Assembly: GCA_029335935.2 (NCBI GenBank)
Contig: JARJMV020000317.1
Location: 1-15,567 of the forward strand
DNA from: a bacterium
GTDB taxonomy: Bacteria > Armatimonadota > Fimbriimonadia > Fimbriimonadales > GBS-DC
Direction of reading: 5' to 3'
DNA: 15,567 nucleotides
Shown here: positions 1-7,221 of the stretch, piece after piece
How the letters are laid out: each line of letters begins with the position of its first letter
Position numbering within the stretch: position 1 is the first letter of the stretch
The notes under the pieces: generated by a model
What the model saw: the letters and a program-made list of their open reading frames with translations, nothing else
The model's database searches: none
What the model was told of the DNA's origin: nothing
Position numbers and translations under genes: made by a program

Positions 1-243
1 GGAGCTTCGCCTGAGACGGTGCGACGCGCTTTAGAAGCCGAAAACATCGAGGCGCGCCCCGTCTGGAAACCCCTCCATCTGCAGCCCGTATTTCAAGAGT
101 GTGAACGGGTGGGTGGCGCCGTCGCGGAAGACCTTTTCCGACAGGGGTTATGTCTCCCAGCGGGTACGGGAATGACCGAAGCGGACATCGAGCGCGGTGT
201 CGCCGTCATACGGCGTGCATGCGCACATCCAGCGGGTTCCTAA
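1..243 (+). CDS. DegT/DnrJ/EryC1-family sugar aminotransferase, C-terminal end only
   Basis: The reading frame is open from the first base of the window to TAA at 241-243, giving about 80 C-terminal residues. It contains ENIEARPVWKPLHLQPVF followed by GGAVAEDLFRQGLCLPAGTGMTEADIERG, which is the usual end of PLP-dependent sugar aminotransferases of the PglE/WbpE type (UDP-4-keto-6-deoxy-sugar transaminases). The catalytic lysine lies upstream of the window. The product would aminate a nucleotide-linked keto-sugar for surface glycan or glycoprotein synthesis in the cytoplasm; the second aminotransferase and the sugar transferase downstream support this. The exact substrate cannot be read from this fragment. 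Confidence 0.85.
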   Translation, partial: GASPETVRRALEAENIEARPVWKPLHLQPVFQECERVGGAVAEDLFRQGLCLPAGTGMTEADIERGVAVIRRACAHPAGS

Positions 244-267
244 ACACACCGCCGCTAATCGCGCTGC

Positions 268-312
268 ATTTCAATCCCTCGCGTTTCAATCCCTCACCGG
301 TAGGCTACACAC
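268..312 (-). repeat. CRISPR-repeat-like relic: one 30-base unit plus a duplicated half
   Basis: On the plus strand 283-312 begins GTTTCAATCCCTC and ends GGTAGGCTACACAC. Read on the minus strand it ends GAGGGATTGAAAC, the tail (crRNA 5' handle ATTGAAAC) of a well-known 30-base thermophile CRISPR repeat class of the form GTTTGTAGCCTACC...GAGGGATTGAAAC. From memory of that class only a few positions differ. The handle-bearing half recurs at 268-280 (ATTTCAATCCCTC on the plus strand), only two bases from the first copy. There is no regular spacer array and no cas gene in the window, so this is a relic or orphan unit and not a CRISPR array. Confidence 0.5.
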
Positions 313-384
313 TAAGACGCCTTGCTCGGAAATGCCTCTTTTTGAACTCAAAAAAAAGAGCCGATTGTCAAGGTAAGTCGAGGA

Positions 385-587
385 TGTTCGAAAAATCGAG
401 ATTGTGTGCTTTTCCGCCCTCTCCCGCTACGCAGGAAAGGGAACGATTTTGGGAACACCCACCGTAGCGTCGGCGTCCCCGCCGACGAATAACCACACCG
501 ACCGAGGGCAAACGCATTTCCCGCTCCCTCTGCAAGGGAGTGATTTTTCGAACACCCTCAGAGGTGGCGTCGGCGAGAGACTCTCGC
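385..587. repeat. Palindromic intergenic repeat block with inverted and tandem copies
   Basis: TGTTCGAAAAATC at 385-397 is the exact reverse complement of GATTTTTCGAACA at 542-554. A second relation is tandem: GATTTT, then GAACACCC, then GCGTCGGCG occur at 445-475 and again, diverged, at 542-575, about 97 bases apart. Perfect or near-perfect hairpins are CGTCGGCG/CGCCGACG (468-487, 4-base loop), CTCCCT/AGGGAG (524-540) and GCGAGAG/CTCTCGC (573-587). Sixteen bases of the first hairpin (468-483) recur exactly at 7825-7840. The structure suggests a dispersed extragenic palindromic or MITE-like family; no transposase is present. Confidence 0.5.
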
Positions 588-666
588 TCTCGAAGCGCGC
601 CCCTACAATCGAGCTGCACCAACTGCTGTTCGAGGCAGCACCACAAGCGAGTTGAGCCGACTATTA

Positions 667-674
667 GGTACAAT
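667..674 (+). promoter_or_regulatory. Leaderless-type -10 element (GG-TACAAT)
   Basis: TACAAT at 669-674 is preceded by GG and ends six bases before ATG 681, so the transcript should start at or very near the A of the start codon. No purine-rich ribosome binding site fits in this gap and no TTGACA-like -35 is seen 16-18 bases upstream. Confidence 0.7.
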
Positions 675-680
675 CCTGCT

Positions 681-1844
681 ATGCGTGCCGAGTTTTTGCC
701 CTATGCCCTGCCGTGCGTAGATGAGACGGAGGAGCAGGCGGTGATTCAGGTACTGCGCAGCGGTTGGCTCACGACAGGGGCGGTCGCGAAGCAGTTTGAA
801 GCCGAGTTCGCCGCCTACACGGGGGCGCAACACGCCGTTGCGGTCAACTCCTGCACCGCGGCAATGCATCTGGTGCTGGCGGCGTGGGGCGTTGGAGCAG
901 GCGACGAGGTGATTACTACCCCGCTCACCTTCTGCGCCACGATCGAGGCGATTGAGTATGTCGGCGCGACGCCCGTGCTGGTAGATATCGCCCCCACCAC
1001 CGCCAACATCGATCCCAACCGCATCGAGGACGCCCTTACCCCTCGCACACGCGCGATTCTGCCCGTGCATTACGGCGGCTTGCCCTGCGAGATGGACGCG
1101 ATTACGAACATCGCCGCGCGCCGCGACCTACTTGTGTTGGAAGACGCCGCGCACGCCTCAGGCGCCACCTACAAAGGACGCAAAATCGGCGCCATCGGGC
1201 ACGCCACCGCCTTCTCGTTCTACGCGAACAAGAATATGACCACCGGCGAAGGGGGCATGATTACCACCAACGACGCCGAGCTGGCAGACCACTGCCGCAT
1301 TTTGAGCCTGCACGGCATCAGCCGCGACGCTTGGAAACGCTACACTGCAACAGGCAGCTGGTACTACGAGGTGCAGGACCTGGGGTTCAAATACAACATG
1401 CCCGATGTGCTGGCGGCGATTGGCGTATGTCAACTGCGCAAGCTGGACGCGCTGAACGCCCGACGCCAGCAGATTGCCGCACAGTATCATCGGGCGTTTG
1501 AGGAGATGGACTTTCTGACGCCGTTCCCCCTCCAACTACCCAGCGACCGTACCCATGTGTGGCACCTCTACACGATTTTGCTGAACTTGGATGCACTGCG
1601 TATCGGGCGCGACCAGTTTATCGAGGAGCTCAAGGCACGGCGAATCGGCGTAAGCGTGCATTACATTCCGATACACTACCATCCCCACTATCGCCGCTAC
1701 GGCTGGAGACAGGGCGATTTCCCCCACGCAGAAGCGTACTATGCACGCACGATTTCGCTACCGCTCTATCCGAGCATGACCGACGCCGATGTCGCCGATG
1801 TGATTGAGGCGGTGGCGGATGTGGGCAAGGCGTACCACCGCTAA
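681..1844 (+). CDS. DegT/DnrJ/EryC1-family sugar aminotransferase (ArnB/PseC-like)
   Basis: This 387-residue PLP enzyme transfers an amino group, normally from glutamate, to a nucleotide-linked keto-sugar. Visible marks are the N-terminal PYALPCVDETEEQAV and SGWLTTG, the cofactor region NSCTAAMHL near residue 56, ITTPLTFCAT, Asp155 in LEDAAHASGA, the Schiff-base Lys184 in FYANKNMTTGEGGM, and the C-terminal HYIPIHYHPHYRR. Its length matches the family. The frame is open upstream to 540, but ATG 681 is chosen because it lies six bases after a -10 element and because conserved sequence begins there. It sits between another aminotransferase and a sugar transferase, so a role in cell-surface glycan synthesis is inferred. 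UDP-Ara4N-type and pseudaminic-type substrates cannot be told apart from sequence alone. Confidence 0.9.
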   Translation: MRAEFLPYALPCVDETEEQAVIQVLRSGWLTTGAVAKQFEAEFAAYTGAQHAVAVNSCTAAMHLVLAAWGVGAGDEVITTPLTFCATIEAIEYVGATPVLVDIAPTTANIDPNRIEDALTPRTRAILPVHYGGLPCEMDAITNIAARRDLLVLEDAAHASGATYKGRKIGAIGHATAFSFYANKNMTTGEGGMITTNDAELADHCRILSLHGISRDAWKRYTATGSWYYEVQDLGFKYNMPDVLAAIGVCQLRKLDALNARRQQIAAQYHRAFEEMDFLTPFPLQLPSDRTHVWHLYTILLNLDALRIGRDQFIEELKARRIGVSVHYIPIHYHPHYRRYGWRQGDFPHAEAYYARTISLPLYPSMTDADVADVIEAVADVGKAYHR

Positions 1845-1905
1845 TTGCGCTTCAGCGCCTCGACGATATGCTCTGATTCGAATCAAAAGCCATCCGCTAT
1901 GAGAA

Positions 1906-1913
1906 GGTACAAT
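1906..1913 (+). promoter_or_regulatory. Leaderless-type -10 element (GG-TACAAT)
   Basis: TACAAT at 1908-1913 is preceded by GG. It ends seven bases before GTG 1921 and ten before ATG 1924, so it favours the GTG start of the sugar transferase. It lies in the 76-base gap after the aminotransferase, so the gene can be transcribed independently. Confidence 0.65.
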
Positions 1914-1920
1914 CCCTCGC

Positions 1921-2568
1921 GTGATGCGCCCTTACGAGGTTGTCAAACGCGCGGTCGATTGCACGGTCGCGGCGGTGGGGCTACTTGTGCTTGCGCCGCT
2001 GTTCGCGCTGATTGCGTTGCTGGTCAGGCTCGATTCGCCTGGTGGGGTGTTCTTTGCGCATGAGCGCGTGGGGCGATACGGGCGCAAGTTCAAGGTGCTC
2101 AAGTTTCGCACGATGGTTAGGGACGCCCCCAAGCGCGGCGCCGCCATCACCGCAGGACACGACCCCCGAATCACGCGCGTCGGCAAAATCTTGCGCAAGA
2201 CGAAGCTGGACGAGTTGCCCCAGCTCTGGAATGTGCTCAAGGGCGAGATGAGCCTCGTTGGACCGCGCCCTGAAGTGGAGAAATATGTGCAACTCTGGGA
2301 GCCTACCCTACGCGCAATCGTGCTGAGCGTACGCCCCGGCATCACAGGGCTGACGCAAATCCGTTATCGCCATGAGGAGAGCCTGCTTGCGCAGCATCCC
2401 GACTCCGAAGCATACTATCGCGAGACGCTCCTGCCGCTGAAGCTCCAATCGGATGTGGAGTATGTAAAGCGGCGGGGGTTGGCGTTCGATGCGTGGCTGT
2501 TGGGGCGGACGCTCGGCGCGCTGTTCGAGCGGGAGCAGACGCCATCGCCCAAAACGCAAGGCGAGTAG
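1921..2568 (+). CDS. Bacterial sugar transferase (polyprenyl-phosphate sugar-phosphate transferase, PglC/WcaJ-type)
   Basis: This 215-residue enzyme moves a sugar-1-phosphate from a nucleotide sugar to undecaprenyl phosphate at the inner face of the membrane, the first step of building a surface glycan. Residues 14-36 form one hydrophobic segment (re-entrant hairpin in this family), followed by FKVLKFRTM (57-65), the Asp97-Glu98 catalytic pair in KTKLDELPQLWNVLKGEMS, LVGPRPE (112-118) and RPGITGLTQI. The size matches the minimal monotopic PglC-like form without the extra N-terminal membrane helices of WcaJ. GTG 1921 and ATG 1924 are both possible starts; the -10 spacing favours GTG. It follows two aminotransferases, consistent with an amino-sugar substrate, which is inference. 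Confidence 0.9.
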   Translation: MMRPYEVVKRAVDCTVAAVGLLVLAPLFALIALLVRLDSPGGVFFAHERVGRYGRKFKVLKFRTMVRDAPKRGAAITAGHDPRITRVGKILRKTKLDELPQLWNVLKGEMSLVGPRPEVEKYVQLWEPTLRAIVLSVRPGITGLTQIRYRHEESLLAQHPDSEAYYRETLLPLKLQSDVEYVKRRGLAFDAWLLGRTLGALFEREQTPSPKTQGE

Positions 2569-2575
2569 GTATACT
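2568..2575 (+). promoter_or_regulatory. Leaderless-type -10 element (GG-TATACT) overlapping the upstream stop codon
   Basis: TATACT at 2570-2575 follows GG, whose first G is the last base of the sugar transferase TAG stop. It ends ten bases before ATG 2586 and four before the in-frame TTG 2580, so any leader would be at most a few bases. Confidence 0.6.
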
Positions 2576-2585
2576 TCCGTTGACG

Positions 2586-3617
2586 ATGCAGGCGATTTGT
2601 AAAGCGCAGCCCGGCGTGGGGCTGACCGTGCGTGAGGTTCCTGAGCCGAGTGTAGGCAGAGGAGAGGTGTTGGTGCGCGTGGCGCGCTCCTCGATTTGCG
2701 GCACCGATTTGCATATCTATCAGTGGGACGCTTGGGCGAGTAGCCGATTGAAGCCGCCGTTGATTGTGGGGCACGAGTTCTGTGGATATGTGGAGGCCGT
2801 TGGCGCGGATGTGACGAATGTGCAGGTGGGCGACTTCGTGGCAGCGGAGAGCCATATCGTGTGTGGCACATGTAAGCCGTGCCGATTAGGGCAGGCGCAT
2901 GCATGCATCAACACGCGCATCTTGGGCGTGGATGTGGACGGCGGGTTCGCGCCCTATGTCGTTATTCCCGCGTCAAACGCATGCAAAACCGACCCCAGCC
3001 TGCCCCCCGAGGTCGCCACCGTGCAAGAGCCGTTGGGCAACGCTGTGCATACGGTATCCGCTGCCGATGTGCGTGGCGCGACCGTGCTGATTACAGGGTG
3101 CGGCGCGATTGGGCTGTTTAGCATCGGCGTCGCCAAAGCGTTGGGCGCGGCGCGCGTGATTGCGACCGAAGTACGCCCCTACCGCGCCGAGCTTGCCCAG
3201 CGGATGGGCGCGGACGCCGTGCTGAACCCTGCTACAGACGACGCGCTCGGCTACCTGCTCAAAACCACCGACGGGCTGGGCGTGGATGTCGCCCTCGAAA
3301 TGTCGGGACACCCCGACTCGCTTGAACTCATCACGCACGCCATCCGCCCCGGCGGCGAGGTGTGCCTACTGGGACTGTTCGGTCAGCCTGTTAAGGTGGA
3401 CTTGAACGCGCTCATCTTCAAAGGTGTGGAAATCCACGCGATTATCGGCAGGCGACTGTTTCACACTTGGGAGCTGATGCAGAGTTTGCTCTATTCGGGC
3501 GCGCTGGATGTGCGCCCTGCGATAACGCATGTGATGCCCTGGCGCGAGTACGAGGATGCGTTCGAGCGGATGGCGTCGGGTCTGTCGGGCAAGATTGTGC
3601 TGGACTGGGAGGCATAG
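2586..3617 (+). CDS. tdh: L-threonine 3-dehydrogenase (zinc-dependent medium-chain dehydrogenase)
   Basis: This 343-residue cytoplasmic enzyme oxidises L-threonine to 2-amino-3-oxobutyrate with NAD+. It matches the E. coli enzyme along its length and in size: SICGTDLHIYQWDAW holds the catalytic-zinc Cys38, GHEF holds His63-Glu64, Cys93/96/99/107 form the structural-zinc loop (CGTCKPC), GCGAIG (171-176) is the NAD-binding glycine motif, and LEMSGHPDS, IFKGVEIHAIIGR and the SGLSGKIVLDWE end are characteristic. Other zinc polyol dehydrogenases are related, but the DxHIYxWDxW motif points to threonine. ATG 2586 is chosen from the promoter position and family alignment; in-frame TTG 2580 is an alternative. 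The usual partner kbl is not in the window. The stop codon abuts ruvX. Confidence 0.88.
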   Translation: MQAICKAQPGVGLTVREVPEPSVGRGEVLVRVARSSICGTDLHIYQWDAWASSRLKPPLIVGHEFCGYVEAVGADVTNVQVGDFVAAESHIVCGTCKPCRLGQAHACINTRILGVDVDGGFAPYVVIPASNACKTDPSLPPEVATVQEPLGNAVHTVSAADVRGATVLITGCGAIGLFSIGVAKALGAARVIATEVRPYRAELAQRMGADAVLNPATDDALGYLLKTTDGLGVDVALEMSGHPDSLELITHAIRPGGEVCLLGLFGQPVKVDLNALIFKGVEIHAIIGRRLFHTWELMQSLLYSGALDVRPAITHVMPWREYEDAFERMASGLSGKIVLDWEA

Positions 3618-4022
3618 ATGCGCATCGTCGCGCTGGACTATGGGGCGAAGCGTGTAGGCGTTGCCGTCGCCGATACTGAGATTGGCATCCCCTTTCCAGC
3701 GACCGTGCTGCCCAACGATTTGGAGCAGATTGTGCGGTGGTTGCAGCAGGAGCGCATCGAGCGCGTGGTGGTGGGTGCGCCCTACCTCATGTGGGGCGAG
3801 AGAGGGGAGCGCGTCGCCGAGGTGGAGCGTTTCGCCCAGCAACTGCGCGAGCGGATAAACCTACCGATTGAGCTGCTGGATGAACGGCTCACCACCCAAG
3901 AGGCCGAACGGCGCCTGCGCGAGGGCAGCTCCAAACGCACGACGCGCAGACACGCCGTCGACGCCCTCGCCGCCGCCCTCCTGCTGGAGACCTACTTGCG
4001 ACGATTGAGTGCCGACGGGTGA
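3618..4022 (+). CDS. ruvX: Putative pre-16S rRNA nuclease / Holliday junction resolvase YqgF
   Basis: The 134-residue protein has the RNase H-like YqgF fold: ALDYGAKRVGVAVAD (5-19) with catalytic Asp7, VVVGAPYLMWGERG (50-63), LLDERLTT (86-93) with Glu89, and the C-terminal HAVDALAAALLLETYL with Asp115. The family matures the 5' end of 16S rRNA in E. coli. Its length is typical. ATG 3618 follows the tdh TAG directly with no gap; GGGAGG at 3607-3612, inside tdh, is the ribosome binding site, so translation is likely coupled. Housekeeping RNA maturation coupled to threonine breakdown is an unusual pairing and is probably an accident of gene packing. Confidence 0.9.
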   Translation: MRIVALDYGAKRVGVAVADTEIGIPFPATVLPNDLEQIVRWLQQERIERVVVGAPYLMWGERGERVAEVERFAQQLRERINLPIELLDERLTTQEAERRLREGSSKRTTRRHAVDALAAALLLETYLRRLSADG

Positions 4023-4090
4023 GACGCTATGCTGCGAGAACCCTCCAACACAACAGCGCGACCACGCGATAGGCACTCCCGCAACTTTAC

Positions 4091-4135
4091 CGACCCCCGA
4101 CAAGGGCGGCAGTGGAAAAAACTGCCCGGAGGTCG
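4091..4135 (+). promoter_or_regulatory. Predicted three-way-junction leader that pairs with the subtilase ribosome binding site
   Basis: In the 115-base leader before the subtilase three stems can form together: outer CGACC (4091-4095) with GGTCG (4131-4135); CCC (4096-4098) with GGG (4104-4106) around GACAA; and GGCAGT (4108-4113) with ACTGCC (4121-4126) around GGAAAAA. The outer stem takes up the last bases of the GGAGGT site at 4128-4133. It matches no riboswitch consensus I know. In GC-rich DNA such pairing can arise by chance. Confidence 0.35.
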
Positions 4136-4137
4136 CC

Positions 4138-6240
4138 ATGCGTCTTGGACTTTGGCTAGTCAGTTGGATGGTTGTGGGGGGCGCATTCGCGCAAGGGGTA
4201 CAGGACTTCCCGATTGCTTACGATGCGGAGCGCGACGCCTACTATGTGGCAGATGAGTGGGTGGTGGGGTTGGAGCCGCACGCGCCCACTGCACTGGCGC
4301 AGCAAGCGATGCACTGGGTGGGGCTGCTGCGCGAGACTCAGACGCCCCTACTTGCCAGCGTGCTGCGCGTGGATCCGCACCTGAACCCCGACAGCATACG
4401 CGAGTTCTTGCTGTCGCTGCCGGGCGTGCGCTATGTGGAGCGCAACTACCTCCTCTTCACCTGCAGCACCCCGAACGACCCGCTGTTTGGTCAGCAGTGG
4501 GGTTTAGCGCGGATAGGCGCGACGCAAGCATGGGCGATTTGGCAACCCCAGCGCACGAGATACATCGCTATTGTGGACACAGGCATCGACGCCACGCACC
4601 CCGACCTGTCGCAGAAGGTGCGACGCCACAGCGACGGTTCGGTGTATGGCTACAACGCCCTCAACAACACTTTAAACGCGCACGATGTGCAGGGGCACGG
4701 CACACACTGCGCAGGGATTGCCGCCGCGCACACGCATAACGGCATCGGTATCGCAGGCGTGGCGGCGTGGAACGCTAACCTCACGAGCGCACAGAGCGCC
4801 GTGCAACTGATACCTGTCAAAGTGCTAAACGATCAGGGCTACGGCACCATGGCGGATGTGTCGCGCGGTGTCGTCTGGGCTGCCGACAACGGCGCGCAGG
4901 TGATTAGCCTCAGCCTCGGTAGTACAGCAGGCACACAGCAGCTCCAAGACGCGGTAAACTATGCGTGGCACCGCGGCTGCGTGGTGGTCGCGGCAGCGGG
5001 CAACAACGGCACGAACGCGCCCTTCTATCCCGCCTATTACGAGAACGCTATCGCAGTGGCGGCGACCGACCCCAACGATACGCTCACTTCCTTCTCGCAG
5101 TATGGCGAGTGGGTGGACATCGCCGCGCCAGGACAGGCAATCCTCTCCACCGTGCCGAACGGCGGCTACGAGAGCTGGAGCGGCACTTCGATGGCGTGTC
5201 CGCATGTGGCAGGCGCGGCGGCGCTCCTCTGGTCGGCTGCGCCCAGCCTGAGCAACCAGCAGATACGCCACGCGCTGGAGAGCGCCGCCGATCCATGTCA
5301 GCCCTACTGGTTCGGCGGCATCGGCGCGGGTAAGGGACGACTGAACCTCCATCGCGCGCTGCAAGCCGCGCTGCAGATGGAAGGCGCGCCCTCTATCAGC
5401 CAGCTCAGCCTGAACGCCAACCCTGTGCAGGCAGGCGGACCCGTGCGCGGCACGGTCACCCTGAACCGCGCCGCAGGCGCGGGCGGCGTCGTGGTGCAAC
5501 TGAACAGCAGCAACCCGAACTTGGCGTGGTGCGCTCCCTCAATCACCATCCCTCAAGGGCAAACTACGGGCGCGTTTGACATCTCCACGAACGCTTCGGG
5601 CGTTGGCAGCGCAGTCATCACGGCGTCGGCAGGGGGCGCGTCGCGCTCGGCAACGCTGCAGGTGGTCTCCCCCTATCGCGTGCAGACGCTCACCCTCTCC
5701 CCCACCGCCGTGACAGGGGGTCAATCCTCGACGCTGACCGTGCGCTTGAACACCCCTGCCCCCGACGGCGGCATCCAAGTACCCCTGCAAAGTGGCCACG
5801 CCGTCGCGAGTCTGCCTGCGAGCGTTTACATTCCTGCAGGGCAGCTCAGCGCGAGCGCGCGTGTGAATACGGCAGCGGTCGCAAGCCGTGTGCGCGCCAC
5901 GATTACGGCTTCACTCAACGGCTCGCAGGCGAGCGCAACGCTGACCGTGAACCCGCCTGCGCCGATATCGCTCAGCCTCTCGCCCAACGCGGTCCCTGGC
6001 GGTCGCTCGGCGAGAGCAACGGTCGTGTTGAACGCTTCCGCACCGTCGGGCGGTATGTGGGTGCGCGTGAGCCACAACCAGCCCAACCGCGTCCAAACGC
6101 CGAGCACGGTCTATGTGCGTGGGGGTACGCGCTCCGTGCAGTTCACGGTGCAGACCTACACCGGGCGCGGCGCGGTGGACGTCAGGATCACTGTATCTAC
6201 CGACGGCGGCTCGCGTTCGGCGATGCTGCGCGTGCGCTGA
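4138..6240 (+). CDS. Secreted subtilisin-like serine protease (S8) with three C-terminal Ig-like repeats
   Basis: The 700-residue precursor starts with a signal peptide (MRLGLWLVSWMVVGGAFA, likely cut before QG). Residues 25-105 resemble the inhibitory propeptide of S8 proteases, ending GVRYVERNYL. The catalytic domain (about 115-412) shows Asp147 in IVDTGID, His187 in GHGTHCAG, oxyanion Asn289 in AAAGNN and Ser351 in GTSMACPHVAGAAAL. Three diverged repeats of about 90 residues follow (420-511, 513-606, 609-700), each with SLSPNAV..GG-type starts and strand-rich Ig-like sequence, probably for binding or surface retention. ATG 4138 is chosen over upstream in-frame ATG 4009 because it begins the signal peptide and has GGAGGT four bases upstream. 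Protein degradation outside the cytoplasm is the expected role; the substrate is unknown. It has no leaderless -10 element; TATGCT at 4028-4033 might be its promoter. Confidence 0.92.
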   Translation: MRLGLWLVSWMVVGGAFAQGVQDFPIAYDAERDAYYVADEWVVGLEPHAPTALAQQAMHWVGLLRETQTPLLASVLRVDPHLNPDSIREFLLSLPGVRYVERNYLLFTCSTPNDPLFGQQWGLARIGATQAWAIWQPQRTRYIAIVDTGIDATHPDLSQKVRRHSDGSVYGYNALNNTLNAHDVQGHGTHCAGIAAAHTHNGIGIAGVAAWNANLTSAQSAVQLIPVKVLNDQGYGTMADVSRGVVWAADNGAQVISLSLGSTAGTQQLQDAVNYAWHRGCVVVAAAGNNGTNAPFYPAYYENAIAVAATDPNDTLTSFSQYGEWVDIAAPGQAILSTVPNGGYESWSGTSMACPHVAGAAALLWSAAPSLSNQQIRHALESAADPCQPYWFGGIGAGKGRLNLHRALQAALQMEGAPSISQLSLNANPVQAGGPVRGTVTLNRAAGAGGVVVQLNSSNPNLAWCAPSITIPQGQTTGAFDISTNASGVGSAVITASAGGASRSATLQVVSPYRVQTLTLSPTAVTGGQSSTLTVRLNTPAPDGGIQVPLQSGHAVASLPASVYIPAGQLSASARVNTAAVASRVRATITASLNGSQASATLTVNPPAPISLSLSPNAVPGGRSARATVVLNASAPSGGMWVRVSHNQPNRVQTPSTVYVRGGTRSVQFTVQTYTGRGAVDVRITVSTDGGSRSAMLRVR

Positions 6241-6246
6241 GCAACC

Positions 6247-7209
6247 CTACTTCGCCTGCTCCACAATCTGTTGGGCAATCAGCGCGATTTCGGGGCTAAG
6301 CACGCCCTCAGGGGGCGTGTTGGCGCGGATGCACTGCAGGAAATACTCGGCGGCGTCGCGTGCGCCTTCAGGCAGCGGTTCGGGCGTTTCGTAGACCGCT
6401 TCCGCGCCGCGCCTGTGGATGCGCAACTTGCCGTCGATGACGCCTGCCGTCGCCTCCGTGCCGTACACAATCGGGTTCGGCGCGCCGTCGGAGCCTATCT
6501 GCGACCATGTGGCTTCCAGAACGGCAAGCGCTTTGGGGTAGCGGGCAATCACGACGGCGTTGTCGTCGGCGACGGGGTAGTCTTTGGTGAGGTTGCCTCG
6601 TGTTGACAGCACCGTTTCGGGCGCGCCCAGCAGGTACGCGCTCATCACCGCACCGTAGCAAGCGAAGTCCGCCAGTGCGCCTGCGCCGTTGAGGCGTTCA
6701 TCGTAGAGCCACGCCACAAAGTAGGGGTCGCAGCCGATTTCACGCGGACCTGCGTGCCCCGCGCGGAAGCGAAACTCCACAATTGCGCCGAACTCGCCCC
6801 GCTTGGCGCGCGCCAGCAGGCTCTGAATGGCAGGGTTCCAGCGCGTGGGCCAGTTAATCATCAGCATGCGGTTCGCCGTGCGCGCCGCGCTGAGCATCTG
6901 CTCGGCGTCGGCGAGGTCTGCCGCCATGGGCTTTTCCACCATCACATGCGCGCCGCGCTTGAGCGACTCAATCGCAATCGCGGCGCTGGCGCGGTTGTCG
7001 GCGCACGCCAGCACAATATCGGGCTGCTCAGCGTCCAACATCGTTCGCCAGTCGGAGTAGGCGCGTTGGAATCGGCTGCGGGCGCGCTCCAAGAGCGGCG
7101 TGGCGTCGGCGACGGCAGTGAGCTCCACATCCGACTGCGACGCCCACTGGTCCAGCAAGCCCCACACATGTCCGTGAGTTAGTCCTGCAACAGCAAGTTT
7201 GAATGGCAT
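6247..7209 (-). CDS. Gfo/Idh/MocA-family NAD(P)-dependent oxidoreductase
   Basis: This 320-residue protein has an N-terminal Rossmann fold beginning KLAVAGLTHGHVWGLL, where the glycine motif has the GxxHxH form seen in a subset of the family, followed by VELTAVAD, DIVLACADNRASAAIAIESLKRGAHVMVEKPMA (EKP motif near residue 94) and a C-terminal alpha/beta domain with GAGALADFACYGA. Members oxidise or reduce sugars, inositols and related compounds; the substrate cannot be read here. GGGAG at 7216-7220 lies seven bases before ATG 7209, and the upstream ACT-domain gene ends only 12 bases away, so the two form an operon. Its stop is six bases from the end of the convergent subtilase gene. Confidence 0.85.
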   Translation of the reverse strand: MPFKLAVAGLTHGHVWGLLDQWASQSDVELTAVADATPLLERARSRFQRAYSDWRTMLDAEQPDIVLACADNRASAAIAIESLKRGAHVMVEKPMAADLADAEQMLSAARTANRMLMINWPTRWNPAIQSLLARAKRGEFGAIVEFRFRAGHAGPREIGCDPYFVAWLYDERLNGAGALADFACYGAVMSAYLLGAPETVLSTRGNLTKDYPVADDNAVVIARYPKALAVLEATWSQIGSDGAPNPIVYGTEATAGVIDGKLRIHRRGAEAVYETPEPLPEGARDAAEYFLQCIRANTPPEGVLSPEIALIAQQIVEQAK

Positions 7210-7221
7210 AGGGGTCTCCCG

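Larger units (their letters stand above)
244..680. other. Gene-free stretch with repeats and a CRISPR-repeat-like relic
   Basis: I see no convincing gene in these 437 bases. In order it holds: a 30-base CRISPR-repeat-like sequence with a duplicated half (268-312); an AT-rich patch with an 8-bp stem, CTCTTTTT at 336-343 against AAAAAGAG at 353-360, which lacks a following T-run and so is not a clear terminator; a block of palindromic, partly duplicated sequence (385-587); and the promoter of the next gene (667-674). The short open frames here cross the palindromes and resemble no family. Confidence 0.7.

Noticed and set aside
268..312. A true CRISPR array
   Set aside because: Only one full unit and one half unit are present, two bases apart, with no spacers of regular length and no cas genes in the window.
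336..360. Intrinsic terminator after the first aminotransferase
   Set aside because: The 8-bp stem is AT-rich and is not followed by a T-run on either strand, so it does not fit a standard terminator.
603..608. TACAAT inside the repeat block as another promoter
   Set aside because: It is preceded by CCC instead of GG and no start codon follows at the usual distance.
368..673. Open frames on both strands within 368-673
   Set aside because: They run through palindromic repeats, resemble no family and lack start signals.
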